Assembly: GCF_003416885.1 (NCBI RefSeq)
Contig: NZ_QVPD01000001.1
Location: 62,001 to 126,000, forward strand
Origin: Cognatiluteimonas weifangensis
GTDB lineage: Bacteria > Pseudomonadota > Gammaproteobacteria > Xanthomonadales > Xanthomonadaceae
Reading direction: 5' to 3'
Length of the DNA stretch: 64,000 nucleotides
A program made the position numbers and the translations under genes. The notes under the pieces were generated by a model, which was not told where the DNA came from, did not search any database, and was given only the letters and a program-made list of their open reading frames with translations. Positions 1-6,575 of this stretch are shown in pieces (the first letter of the stretch is position 1; every line of letters starts with the position of its first letter).

Positions 1-125
1 ACGGCTACAAGATGCTGGCCGCGATCGCGCTGATCCCGCTGCTGTACCTGGCGCGCGCCGGCATCCACCGCTACCTCGGCCGCGCGCGCGCAGACGCCCT
101 GCGCCTGCGCGCTGCAGCCGGCTGA
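1..125 (+). CDS. C-terminal fragment of a membrane protein, possibly a VUT/YhhQ-type queuosine precursor transporter
   Basis: The window opens inside a gene read in the frame starting at base 3 and ending at TGA 123-125. About 40 residues are visible: one hydrophobic segment (LAAIALIPLLYLARAGIHRYLG) followed by a short Arg/Ala-rich cytoplasmic tail. A final helix of the form LxPLLYLAxxxIxRYLG is reminiscent of the last helix of YhhQ/VUT family transporters, which import queuosine precursors. That would fit a genome with tgt and queA further on, but the fragment is too short to be sure. Any polytopic inner-membrane protein remains possible. Confidence 0.4.
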   Translation, partial: GYKMLAAIALIPLLYLARAGIHRYLGRARADALRLRAAAG

Positions 126-208
126 GCCGCGCCGTCCGACGCGCGTAGTGCCGCATCGGGCACTGGATCCTGGTCTCTTGACGGTGCCCGGCGAAGTGTG
201 CTTTGCGA

Positions 209-222
209 TTGATCCAGATCAG
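209..222. promoter_or_regulatory. FNR/CRP-family (anaerobox-like) binding site upstream of the 49-aa protein
   Basis: The sequence TTGATccagATCAG matches the FNR/Anr/Dnr consensus TTGAT-N4-ATCAA at 9 of 10 half-site positions. It lies about 67 bp before the ATG at 283, a suitable distance for an activator site in a class II promoter. A second box of the same design precedes the next gene. The match is seen in the sequence; regulation is inferred. Confidence 0.5.
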
Positions 223-282
223 GGCGACGGGCGCAGGCGCCGCGCACCGTGGGGGCGAAGACACAAACACAGGAGGTCTTCC

Positions 283-432
283 ATGTCCGTCTCCGATAGC
301 GCTTACGCCGTCGCGCGCAGCGAGCACGACGCCCAGGAACGCGAGGCCGTGATCGACCGCGAACTCGACCAGAGCTTCCCCGCCAGCGATCCGCCCGGCT
401 GGACGATGGGGCCCGAACGCTCCGCCTGGTAA
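283..432 (+). CDS. Small conserved acidic protein with SFPASDPPGWT motif (49 aa)
   Basis: The chosen ATG at 283 has an excellent Shine-Dalgarno (AGGAGG, 271-276); a longer reading frame from 148 lacks one and its extra residues look non-coding. The protein is charged and polar, with the segment DRELDQSFPASDPPGW near the C-terminus. This motif typifies a family of tiny proteobacterial proteins of unknown function. There is no signal peptide or membrane segment, so it is probably cytoplasmic. An FNR-like box lies upstream at 209-222, which suggests expression under low oxygen or nitrosative conditions. Its role is unknown. Confidence 0.75.
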   Translation: MSVSDSAYAVARSEHDAQEREAVIDRELDQSFPASDPPGWTMGPERSAW

Positions 433-504
433 CCCGCGCCCCGGCCGCGCGCGCGCTGCATGCGCGTCCGCGGCCGGCACTGCGCGCTCCCCGCGGATGC
501 GCGC

Positions 505-518
505 TTGATACAGATCAT
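505..518. promoter_or_regulatory. FNR/CRP-family (anaerobox-like) binding site upstream of the FmdE-like gene
   Basis: TTGATacagATCAT matches TTGAT-N4-ATCAA at 9 of 10 half-site positions. Its centre is about 64 bp before the ATG at 576. A TACGGT hexamer at 541-546 could be the -10 element: with the box centred near -41.5, transcription would begin near 553. This is a typical class II FNR promoter geometry, inferred from spacing. Confidence 0.55.
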
Positions 519-575
519 GTCGCGCAACGGCGGTGCGGCCTACGGTAATGGTTTCCGTTTACGGGGAACATTGCC

Positions 576-1193
576 ATGGCTTTTCCCGCCTTCTTCGCGC
601 AGGCACCGGTGATCCATACCCACGACGCGCTGGCACAACTGCTGGGCGCCTCCGGCGATGGCCGCATCGACTACACCTACGCCGACGCGGTGCGCCTGGC
701 CGGCCATTCCTGCCCGACCGTGGCCGGCGCCTATCTGATGGGACGCGCGGCGCTGCAGGCGCTGTATCCCGATGGTCCCGCCGAACGCGGCCAGATCGAA
801 GTGTCGATGCCCGCGCCCGCCAGCGAAGGCACCACCGGCGTGATCGCCCAGGTGCTGACCCTGCTCACCGGCGCCGCCGCCGACAACGGCTTCCACGGCA
901 TCGCCGGGCGCCACGCGCGCAACGGCCTGCTGGACTACGCCGGCCGCCACGACGAAGGCGCGATCACCTTCCGCCGCCGCGACACCGGCGCCACGGTCGC
1001 GGTGGAACTGGACACCTCGCCGGTGCCCGGCAACCCCCACGTGCGCGAGCTGCTGGGCGCGATCCTGCAGGGCGTCGCCAACGACGCACAGAAGCAGGCC
1101 TTCGCCGACGGCTGGCAGGAGCGCGTGCGGCGCCTGCTGCTGGAGTTCGCCGACGATCCCCGCGTGGTCCGGGTCACCCGCCTGGCGGCCTGA
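576..1193 (+). CDS. FmdE-like (formylmethanofuran dehydrogenase subunit E domain) protein
   Basis: This 205-aa cytoplasmic protein starts at ATG 576, preceded by GGGGAA at a normal distance. Residues 43-56 read GHSCPTVAGAYLMG, closely resembling the metal-binding GHxCP...G signature of FmdE-type domains, where His and Cys (here H44 and C46) bind a metal such as zinc. There is no C-terminal Cys4 ribbon, so it is a stand-alone domain. Methanogenesis itself is not expected here. Bacterial FmdE-like proteins are mostly uncharacterised, though some occur with molybdoenzymes or anaerobic genes. The FNR-like box at 505-518 supports a role in microaerobic or denitrifying metabolism. Family assignment rests on this one motif. 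Confidence 0.6.
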   Translation: MAFPAFFAQAPVIHTHDALAQLLGASGDGRIDYTYADAVRLAGHSCPTVAGAYLMGRAALQALYPDGPAERGQIEVSMPAPASEGTTGVIAQVLTLLTGAAADNGFHGIAGRHARNGLLDYAGRHDEGAITFRRRDTGATVAVELDTSPVPGNPHVRELLGAILQGVANDAQKQAFADGWQERVRRLLLEFADDPRVVRVTRLAA

Positions 1194-1321
1194 AGCGACA
1201 CCCACGCTCCCCGCCGCGGGCCGCCATGGCCCGCGCTGCACCGCACGCGTCCGTCGGCTCCTGCGCCCGGCCGCGACGGCTGCTATCGTGGCGCCAGCGC
1301 ACGCGTGCCGGGGAGGCGCCG

Positions 1322-1555
1322 ATGCCGGATCTGGAATCCCGATTGCTGCGCCGCTGGTCAGCGGCGAGCTTCCTCAAGGCCGGCGCGCTGGTGATCGTGC
1401 TCGGCGCCGCGCCGCTGCTGCTCTATACCCTGCTCGGCCCCACCGACGGCAATCCGATCGGCCTGGGCCTGCTGCTGGTGGTCGCGGTGCCGGTCGGCGC
1501 CCTGCTGCTGGGCATCGGCCTGCTGCGGCTGCTGGTCGCGCGGCTGCAGCGATGA
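1322..1555 (+). CDS. Small two-helix membrane protein (77 aa), unknown function
   Basis: Starts at ATG 1322 after a GGGGAGG Shine-Dalgarno. It has a short amphipathic N-terminus (about residues 1-20) and two hydrophobic segments, roughly residues 20-40 (LVIVLGAAPLLLYTLLG) and 47-72, separated by a GPTDGNP turn, ending in RLQR. It therefore probably spans the inner membrane twice. The stop overlaps the next start (ATGA), so the two tiny genes are co-translated. I do not recognise the family. Confidence 0.6.
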   Translation: MPDLESRLLRRWSAASFLKAGALVIVLGAAPLLLYTLLGPTDGNPIGLGLLLVVAVPVGALLLGIGLLRLLVARLQR

Positions 1556-1743
1556 AACACCTGTTCGACCTGCTCGGCGTGCTGCTCGGCCTGTACACCG
1601 CCTACAGCGCCTGGCGCGGCCGCGTCTACGGCAAGAGCGGCGCCGGCGGCCGCAGCTGGCACCGCAACGAGGACCCCAACGGATTCTGGACGCTGATCGC
1701 GATCTACGCGGCGGTCAGCGTGCTGCTGGTGGTGTGGTTTTGA
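1552..1743 (+). CDS. Small membrane protein (63 aa), unknown function
   Basis: ATG 1552 overlaps the stop of the preceding gene by four bases. The protein has a hydrophobic N-terminal segment (HLFDLLGVLLGLYTAYSAW), a polar middle with Gly and charged residues (about 25-45), and a C-terminal hydrophobic segment ending LLVVWF. It is likely a two-helix membrane protein partnered with its upstream neighbour. It is the last gene before the cassette cluster. Function unknown. Confidence 0.6.
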   Translation: MKHLFDLLGVLLGLYTAYSAWRGRVYGKSGAGGRSWHRNEDPNGFWTLIAIYAAVSVLLVVWF

Positions 1744-1824
1744 GGGACGGGCTTGCGGATGGTAACCAGCCGGCATATCCCCTTTTCTGAGATCTATTAA
1801 TTGTTAGCCTTACTGGAAAGCTCG

Positions 1825-2646
1825 ATGAGTGCCGAAGATCTCTTAATCCTGACTGACGCCGACATCAAGATGTTTCTTGAGCACGCTCCACTGTACTCAT
1901 GGAGGCATTTCAAGAGGCCAAGCGTCAATCGCTCCAGCCTGCACATTAACGAGATCGACTCGTACTGCGATGTCTGTGGTCAGATTCGCCCATTCCACGA
2001 CCTCCAGCCTCGGGGTGGTGGGGCTGGCATGGCCATCGCCGCGCTAAAGACAGGCACGTCCTACTTCAGCTTCACTTGCGTTTCCTGCAAAAAATCCAAG
2101 AGAACGTACTTAGTCGAGCAGGTTTTGGATGACGAGACCATCAAGATCCAAAAATATGGGGAGTTGCCGCGTGGCAATATTCCCCGTGACAAGATCTTGC
2201 AGAAGTTTCTAAAGGACGACCGGGACAACTACGAGAAGGCTGTGATATGCCTCAGCCATGAATATGGCATTGCGGCTTTCGCTTACTTTAGGCGCGTCGT
2301 AGAGAACAACATCAGTCGCATGCTAGACCTGATCCAGGAAGATGCGCAAGCATCTGGAGAGGCCTCCGAAACGCTCAAGGCAATTCAATCTCTTCGAGAT
2401 GATTCGCCAATGAGCGACAAGATCAGGGTCGCAAACCTAGCGCTTCCCAGCCATTTGCAGCCAGACGGCCTTAATCCGCTGGGCCGGCTGTATCAGGTGC
2501 TAAGTGAGGGTGTGCACAGCCTCTCGGAGGCTGAGTGTCTAAAGAAGGCCAGAGCTACTAGCGAGTGTCTAGCATTCCTTGTGAGTGAGCTCGCGTCACG
2601 GAAAGAGCATCGAGCTCGCTTCAAGAGCATGGTTGGCGGGCTGTAA
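1825..2646 (+). CDS. Cassette-borne protein with zinc ribbon and DUF4145/HEPN-like helical domain
   Basis: ATG 1825 is preferred over TTG 1801, because 1801-1803 lies outside the cassette crossover point and 1825 has a TGGAAAG ribosome site. The product has 273 aa. Residues 48-51 (CDVC) and 85-88 (CVSC) form a Cys4 zinc-ribbon-like pair. Residues about 130-265 are helical, with AYFRRVVENNISRML (R156, R157, E160) and LSEGVHSL (226-233). This arrangement resembles DUF4145/HEPN-like domains, but no RX4-6H nuclease motif is present. The codon use and lower GC differ from the neighbours, indicating transfer. No signal peptide. Such domains are common in defence and toxin contexts; function here is not known. 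Confidence 0.65.
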   Translation: MSAEDLLILTDADIKMFLEHAPLYSWRHFKRPSVNRSSLHINEIDSYCDVCGQIRPFHDLQPRGGGAGMAIAALKTGTSYFSFTCVSCKKSKRTYLVEQVLDDETIKIQKYGELPRGNIPRDKILQKFLKDDRDNYEKAVICLSHEYGIAAFAYFRRVVENNISRMLDLIQEDAQASGEASETLKAIQSLRDDSPMSDKIRVANLALPSHLQPDGLNPLGRLYQVLSEGVHSLSEAECLKKARATSECLAFLVSELASRKEHRARFKSMVGGL

Positions 2647-2706
2647 GGCTAACAATTCATTCAAGCCGAACCCGCTTCGCGGGTCGGCTTAATTCAGGCG
2701 TTAGGG
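2647..2706 (+). other. attC: attC site 1 (60 bp)
   Basis: The order is R'' GGCTAAC (2647-2653), L'' around TTCAAGCCGA, a GC-rich apical hairpin ACCCGCTTCGCGGGT, L' around TCGGCTTAA, and R' GTTAGGG (2700-2706). The arms are complementary, so the bottom strand can fold into the hairpin recognised by IntI. It follows the stop codon of cassette gene 1 directly (TAA 2644-2646). This is close to the classic 60-bp attC of mobile integrons. Confidence 0.9.
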
Positions 2707-2709
2707 GCC

Positions 2710-3312
2710 ATGACAGGTTTAAGTCGACTGGAAGAAGTGATGCTGGTTCTGGCTGGGCTCAAGAATCAGCTAGAACCATGCTTGCGAACGTTCAAGCGAT
2801 ACCGGCACGACCAAGAGGCTAAGACTTGCCTTGCCAACTACCCCCTCATTCTTGTTTCTTCCTTCCTTCAAGAGTGGCAACGGCTTGAGCGGCTTGGCTC
2901 ATCCCTTGAAATCAGGCGCACCCTTATTGCCGCAGAACCAGCAACTCGTCGCATCCGGGATTGGCGGGGCATATCGCGCGCGAGATCTTCAATGCTGGCT
3001 CATGGATTTCGCGGCAAGGATGGCCGCCTAGTGAACCCAACAACCCTTTTTGGTCCAGGCCAAGTCCCAACAACGTTCGCTGGTCAATTGCTGCTTGGTG
3101 AGTTAGCGGTGTACGCAATCGCCACGGCAATTAGCCACCACAAAGCAGCAGGCGATAATGCTCTTAGCTCACTCTCAACCGTCTGGCCGGACGAAGAACT
3201 AGAATCTTGCGGCATCGATACCATGGCAGAGTTCGAGCAAGAAATTGCCACGCTTCGTGGGGAAATTTTTGCAATTGATCCAGATTTGGAGCGCTGCTTC
3301 CACGGTGGCTAG
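2710..3312 (+). CDS. Cassette-borne helical protein with HEPN-like RX5H motif
   Basis: ATG 2710 follows the attC core by three bases (GTTAGGGGCC ATG), with AGGGG close upstream as a tight ribosome site. The 200-aa product is predicted helical and soluble. Residues 92-98 read RSSMLAH, fitting the R-(polar)-X4-H active-site signature of HEPN ribonucleases, preceded by a helix rich in Arg (RRIRDWRGISRAR). I recognise no further domain. The AT-richer codon use matches the other cassette gene and not the chromosome. HEPN proteins often act as RNA-cutting toxins or antiviral effectors; that role is inferred from one short motif and no antitoxin gene accompanies it. Confidence 0.6.
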   Translation: MTGLSRLEEVMLVLAGLKNQLEPCLRTFKRYRHDQEAKTCLANYPLILVSSFLQEWQRLERLGSSLEIRRTLIAAEPATRRIRDWRGISRARSSMLAHGFRGKDGRLVNPTTLFGPGQVPTTFAGQLLLGELAVYAIATAISHHKAAGDNALSSLSTVWPDEELESCGIDTMAEFEQEIATLRGEIFAIDPDLERCFHGG

Positions 3313-3372
3313 GCTGGACAAATCATTCAAGCCGATGCCTCTTCGCGGCACGGCTTAATTCTGGCGTTAGGC
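3313..3372 (+). other. attC: attC site 2 (60 bp, degenerate R'' core)
   Basis: The site has the same length and layout as attC site 1: R'' GCTGGAC (3313-3319), ATTCAAGCCGA, apical hairpin around CCTCTTCGCGG, CGGCTTAATTC, and R' GTTAGGC (3366-3372). R'' differs from the ideal (it ends GAC, not AAC) and pairs poorly with the cassette's entry core GTTAGGG, so excision of cassette 2 may be impaired. The central part is nearly identical to attC 1. Confidence 0.85.
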
Positions 3373-3540
3373 CCTTTCTGGATGTTTCCGATGAATCTGG
3401 AGCCCAGGCACTTCTCGTGTATGAGCTTTCCATTACAGATGGCGCATCGATTGGCCTCAGGGGCTGCCTGCTAGACGCCTCCTACCGCGGCATCCCGGCA
3501 CTCGGCTAAGATCAAGGCAGACATACGTCCGGGTACGGTG
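3373..3540 (+). other. Non-genic junction with possible remnant of a third cassette
   Basis: After the last attC core the sequence stays AT-rich until about 3480. One frame stays open from the core through 3509 (PFLDVSDESGAQALLVYELS...) without a clear start codon and ending at TAA 3507-3509. A 30-codon ATG frame begins at 3382 in another register. Either could be the remains of a cassette gene that lost its own attC. The chromosomal operon begins at 3541. Confidence 0.3.
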
Positions 3541-5142
3541 ATGCGCCGCTGGAATGGTTGGGGGGACGATGCCGTCGCGTATTCGCTGACCGACGCCGCC
3601 CGCGCGTTCCTGCGCCAGCGTATAGGTGCGGGGACGGCGCCGCGCGACGCCACGCGCGAGCAGGCCCTGCGGGCGGTCGGCCCGTCGCGCATCCGCGCCG
3701 GCGCGCTGTTCGAGGACGACCCGGCGTTGCGGCTGGACCGCTCGCGCGGCCAGAGTTTCCCCGACTGGGTGGCGATGAAGTCCGGGCGCATGGGTCCGGT
3801 GGCCGATGCCGTGGCGCGCCCGCGCACGCACGATGAAGCCGCGACCGCGCTGGCGGAGGCGCGCCGGATCGGCGCGATCGTGGTGCCCTACGGCGGCGGC
3901 ACCAGCGTGGTCGGCCATCTGGGCGTGCCGCGCGGCGAGCGGCCGGTGGTCGATATTTCGCTGGAACGCATGGACCGGCTGCTGGCGTTCGACGCCACCA
4001 CGCTGACCGCGACCTTCGGCGCCGGCACTCCCGGCCCGCGCATCGAGGCGCAACTGGCGCCGCACGGCTGCCTGCTCGGGCACTTCCCGCAGTCCTACGA
4101 GTACGCGACGCTCGGCGGCTGGGTGGTCACGCGTTCCTCCGGCCAGCAGTCGTATCGCTACGGCCGCATCGAGCAGTTGTTCCATGCCGGCCGCGTGGCG
4201 ACGCCGAGGGGCGAATGGCGCGTCGGCGGCGTACCCGCGTCCAGCGCCGGCCCCGACCTGCGCGAGGCGCTGCTGGGTTCGGAAGGCCGTCTGGGCCTGC
4301 TGACCGAAGTCACCGCGCGCGTGCGCCCCCTGCCCGCGCACGAGAGCTTCCACGGCGTGTTTTTCCCGTCGTGGCAGGCGGGCGTGGACGCGGTGCGGGC
4401 GCTGGTGCAGCAGGATGCGCCGCTGTCGATGCTGCGCCTGGCCAACGAGGTCGAGACCCAGACCCAGCTCGCGCTGGTGCAGGGCCACGAGACCGCGCTC
4501 AAGTGGCTGCGGCGCTACCTCGGCCTGCGCGGCATCGGCGCGGACGGCTGCCTGCTGCTGGCGGGGATCACCGGCAGCGCGCGCGAGTGCGCGCTGCAAA
4601 AGCGCATGCTGCTCGCGGCCACGCGCGAGCATCGCGGCGTGCATGTCGGCCCGGCGCTGGGCGCGGGCTGGGCCGGGAGCCGCTTCCGCGGGCCGTACCT
4701 GCGCAATTCGCTGTGGGAGGCGGGCTACGCGGTCGACACCCTGGAGACCTGCGTGATGTGGCCGCAGGCGACCGCAGTGATGCGCGCGGTCGAGCAGGCC
4801 GTGCGCGCGGTGTTCGCCGCCGACGGCGAGCGCGTGCACGCGTTCACGCATCTCTCGCACGTGTACCGGCAGGGCTGCTCGGTCTATTCCACCTTCGTGT
4901 TCCGCGCCAGCGGCGATCCCGACGCCGAGCTGGCGCGCTGGCGCCGCTTCAAGCGCGCCGCCTCGGACGCGATCCTCGCCCACGGCGGCACCATCAGCCA
5001 CCAGCACGGCGTCGGCGTCGACCATGCGCCGTGGCTGCCGGCGGAAAAAGGCGCGCTCGGCATGGACCTGATCCGGGCGATGGCGCGCGAGTTCGATCCG
5101 CAGGCGATGATGAACCCCGGCAAGCTGTTCGCCGACGCATGA
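3541..5142 (+). CDS. FAD-binding oxidase of the alkyldihydroxyacetonephosphate synthase family
   Basis: This 533-aa flavoprotein starts at ATG 3541 (MRRWNGWGDD, the usual family N-terminus); GTG 3538 is an alternative. The PCMH-type FAD-binding fold includes PYGGGTSVVGHL near residues 116-127. The C-terminal half carries HQHGVGVDHAPWLPAEKG near residues 485-502, the region equivalent to the His-rich catalytic loop of alkyl-DHAP synthase, and ends with DPxxMMNPGKLF. Known members swap the acyl group of acyl-DHAP for a fatty alcohol, making ether lipids. The Arg found in the eukaryotic loop is not conserved here. It is coupled to the next gene by an ATGA overlap. The exact substrate is uncertain. 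Confidence 0.8.
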   Translation: MRRWNGWGDDAVAYSLTDAARAFLRQRIGAGTAPRDATREQALRAVGPSRIRAGALFEDDPALRLDRSRGQSFPDWVAMKSGRMGPVADAVARPRTHDEAATALAEARRIGAIVVPYGGGTSVVGHLGVPRGERPVVDISLERMDRLLAFDATTLTATFGAGTPGPRIEAQLAPHGCLLGHFPQSYEYATLGGWVVTRSSGQQSYRYGRIEQLFHAGRVATPRGEWRVGGVPASSAGPDLREALLGSEGRLGLLTEVTARVRPLPAHESFHGVFFPSWQAGVDAVRALVQQDAPLSMLRLANEVETQTQLALVQGHETALKWLRRYLGLRGIGADGCLLLAGITGSARECALQKRMLLAATREHRGVHVGPALGAGWAGSRFRGPYLRNSLWEAGYAVDTLETCVMWPQATAVMRAVEQAVRAVFAADGERVHAFTHLSHVYRQGCSVYSTFVFRASGDPDAELARWRRFKRAASDAILAHGGTISHQHGVGVDHAPWLPAEKGALGMDLIRAMAREFDPQAMMNPGKLFADA

Positions 5143-6575
5143 GCACGCGCCCGACCCTGCCCGAGCTTGCGGACCGCTACGACCTGGTCGTGATCGGCGG
5201 CGGCATCACCGGCGCGGGTGTGCTGCACGAAGCCGTGCGCGCCGGCGCCAGGGCGCTGCTGGTGGAGCAGGACGACTACGCCTCGGGCACGTCCTCGCGC
5301 TCCTCCAAGCTGGTGCACGGCGGCCTGCGCTACCTGCGCAGCGGCCAGTGGCGACTGACGCTGGAATCCGTGCGCGAGCGCGGGCACCTGCTGCGCGACG
5401 CGCCCGAGCTGGTGGTGCCGTTGCCGTTCCTGATGCCGCTACATCGCGGCCGCAAGCCCGGCCGCTGGCCGATGCGGATCGGGCTGGCGCTGTACGACCT
5501 GATGGCGGGCAGCCGCCGCTCGCGCTTCGTCGCCGCGGACGAGGTGCTGGCGCGCGCGCCCGGCGTGGCGCGCGAGGCGCTGCGCGGCGGCCTGGCGTTC
5601 GAGGATGCCAGCACCGACGATGCGCGCCTGGTGCTGCGGCTGATCTTCGATGCGCTGGCGCAGGGCGCGTGCGCGCTGAACTACGTGCAGGCGCAGGCGG
5701 TCGCGCCCGGCCGCGTGCGCATGCGCGACCGCATCGACGGCAGCGTGCGCGAGGTCGAGGCGGCGATGGTCGTCAACGCCACCGGCGCCTGGCCGGACGC
5801 CACCCCGGGCGCACCGGCACTGCGGCCGTTGCGCGGCAGCCACTTCGTGTTCGCGGCGCAGCGCTGGCCGCTGCGCCGCGCGGTGTCGTGGCTGCATCCG
5901 CGCGATGCACGGCCGCTGTTCGCACTGCCGTGGCTGGGCGTGGTGGTCTACGGCACCACCGACCTCGACCACGCCGGCGCCCTCGACGCGCCGCGGATGA
6001 CCCCGGAGGAAGCCGCATACCTGCTCGAAGGGCTCGCCTGGGAGTTCCCGGGCCTCGGGCTGCGCGCCGGCGACGCGATCGCCACCTACGCCGGGGTGCG
6101 GCCGGTGGTCGCCCACGGCAAGGCGTCGCCGTCGGCGGAATCACGCGAATCGGCGATCTGGAGCGGGCCGCGCAGCGTCGGCGTCACCGGCGGCAAGCTG
6201 ACGACCTTCCGCGTCACCGCGCGCCAGGTGCTGCGGGAAGCGGCGAAGCAGGTGCCGCAGCTGGCGCCGGTGGAGGCAGGCCCCCTGTTCGCGACGCCCG
6301 CGCCCGGCGGCGGCGACGACCGCATCGCCGGCACGCCCTTCACCTGGGACGGCATGCGCCACGCGCTGCGCCACGAACAAGTGGTGCACCTGGCCGACCT
6401 GATGCTGCGACGCACGCGCCTGGGCCTGGTGCTGGAGCGCGGCGGCGCGGACCTGCTGCCGCGCATCGGCACGCTGTGCCAGCAGGAACTCGGCTGGGAC
6501 GAGGCGCGCTGGGCGCAGGAGCAACGCGACTATCTCGACGGCTGGCAACGCCAGCACGCACCGGTGCCCGCATGA
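5139..6575 (+). CDS. FAD-dependent glycerol-3-phosphate dehydrogenase-like protein (GlpD family)
   Basis: A 478-aa flavoenzyme. Residues 16-30 (VVIGGGITGAGVLHE) form the Rossmann FAD-binding motif, followed by the GlpD signature GTSSRSSKLVHGGLRYL near residues 48-64. Further family blocks are VVNATGAW and GGKLTTFR. GlpD enzymes oxidise sn-glycerol 3-phosphate to dihydroxyacetone phosphate at the inner membrane and pass electrons to quinone. The ATG overlaps the upstream stop, and its own stop overlaps the downstream kinase start, so the three products are made together. DHAP production would feed the upstream synthase-like enzyme; this link is inference. Confidence 0.82.
   Translation: MSTRPTLPELADRYDLVVIGGGITGAGVLHEAVRAGARALLVEQDDYASGTSSRSSKLVHGGLRYLRSGQWRLTLESVRERGHLLRDAPELVVPLPFLMPLHRGRKPGRWPMRIGLALYDLMAGSRRSRFVAADEVLARAPGVAREALRGGLAFEDASTDDARLVLRLIFDALAQGACALNYVQAQAVAPGRVRMRDRIDGSVREVEAAMVVNATGAWPDATPGAPALRPLRGSHFVFAAQRWPLRRAVSWLHPRDARPLFALPWLGVVVYGTTDLDHAGALDAPRMTPEEAAYLLEGLAWEFPGLGLRAGDAIATYAGVRPVVAHGKASPSAESRESAIWSGPRSVGVTGGKLTTFRVTARQVLREAAKQVPQLAPVEAGPLFATPAPGGGDDRIAGTPFTWDGMRHALRHEQVVHLADLMLRRTRLGLVLERGGADLLPRIGTLCQQELGWDEARWAQEQRDYLDGWQRQHAPVPA

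Larger units (their letters stand above)
1804..3372 (+). mobile_element. Two-cassette integron-type array without integrase (CALIN)
   Basis: Two promoterless-looking genes, each followed by a 60-bp attC site, form an array bounded by G^TTAGCC (1803/1804) and GTTAGGC (3366-3372). Cassette 1 spans 1804-2700 and cassette 2 spans 2701-3366. The R'' core of the first attC (GGCTAAC, 2647-2653) is the exact reverse complement of the cassette's own entry core GTTAGCC (1803-1809), as expected of a genuine circularisable cassette. Base composition is visibly more AT-rich than the flanks. No integron integrase is present anywhere in the window and no attI is apparent, so this is a cluster of attC sites lacking integrase, or a cassette pair inserted at a secondary site. 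Confidence 0.88.

Noticed and set aside
1801..1824. TTG start at 1801 for the first cassette gene
   Set aside because: The codon lies outside the cassette crossover point and has no ribosome site; ATG 1825 is within the cassette with TGGAAAG upstream.
3382..3474. A 30-codon ATG frame just after attC 2
   Set aside because: Too short, no ribosome site, and no recognisable sequence; recorded only as part of the possible cassette remnant.
1..3540. Search for an integron integrase or attI next to the cassettes
   Set aside because: Genes on both sides are ordinary (small membrane proteins and the flavoprotein operon); no tyrosine recombinase motif was seen on either strand anywhere in the window.
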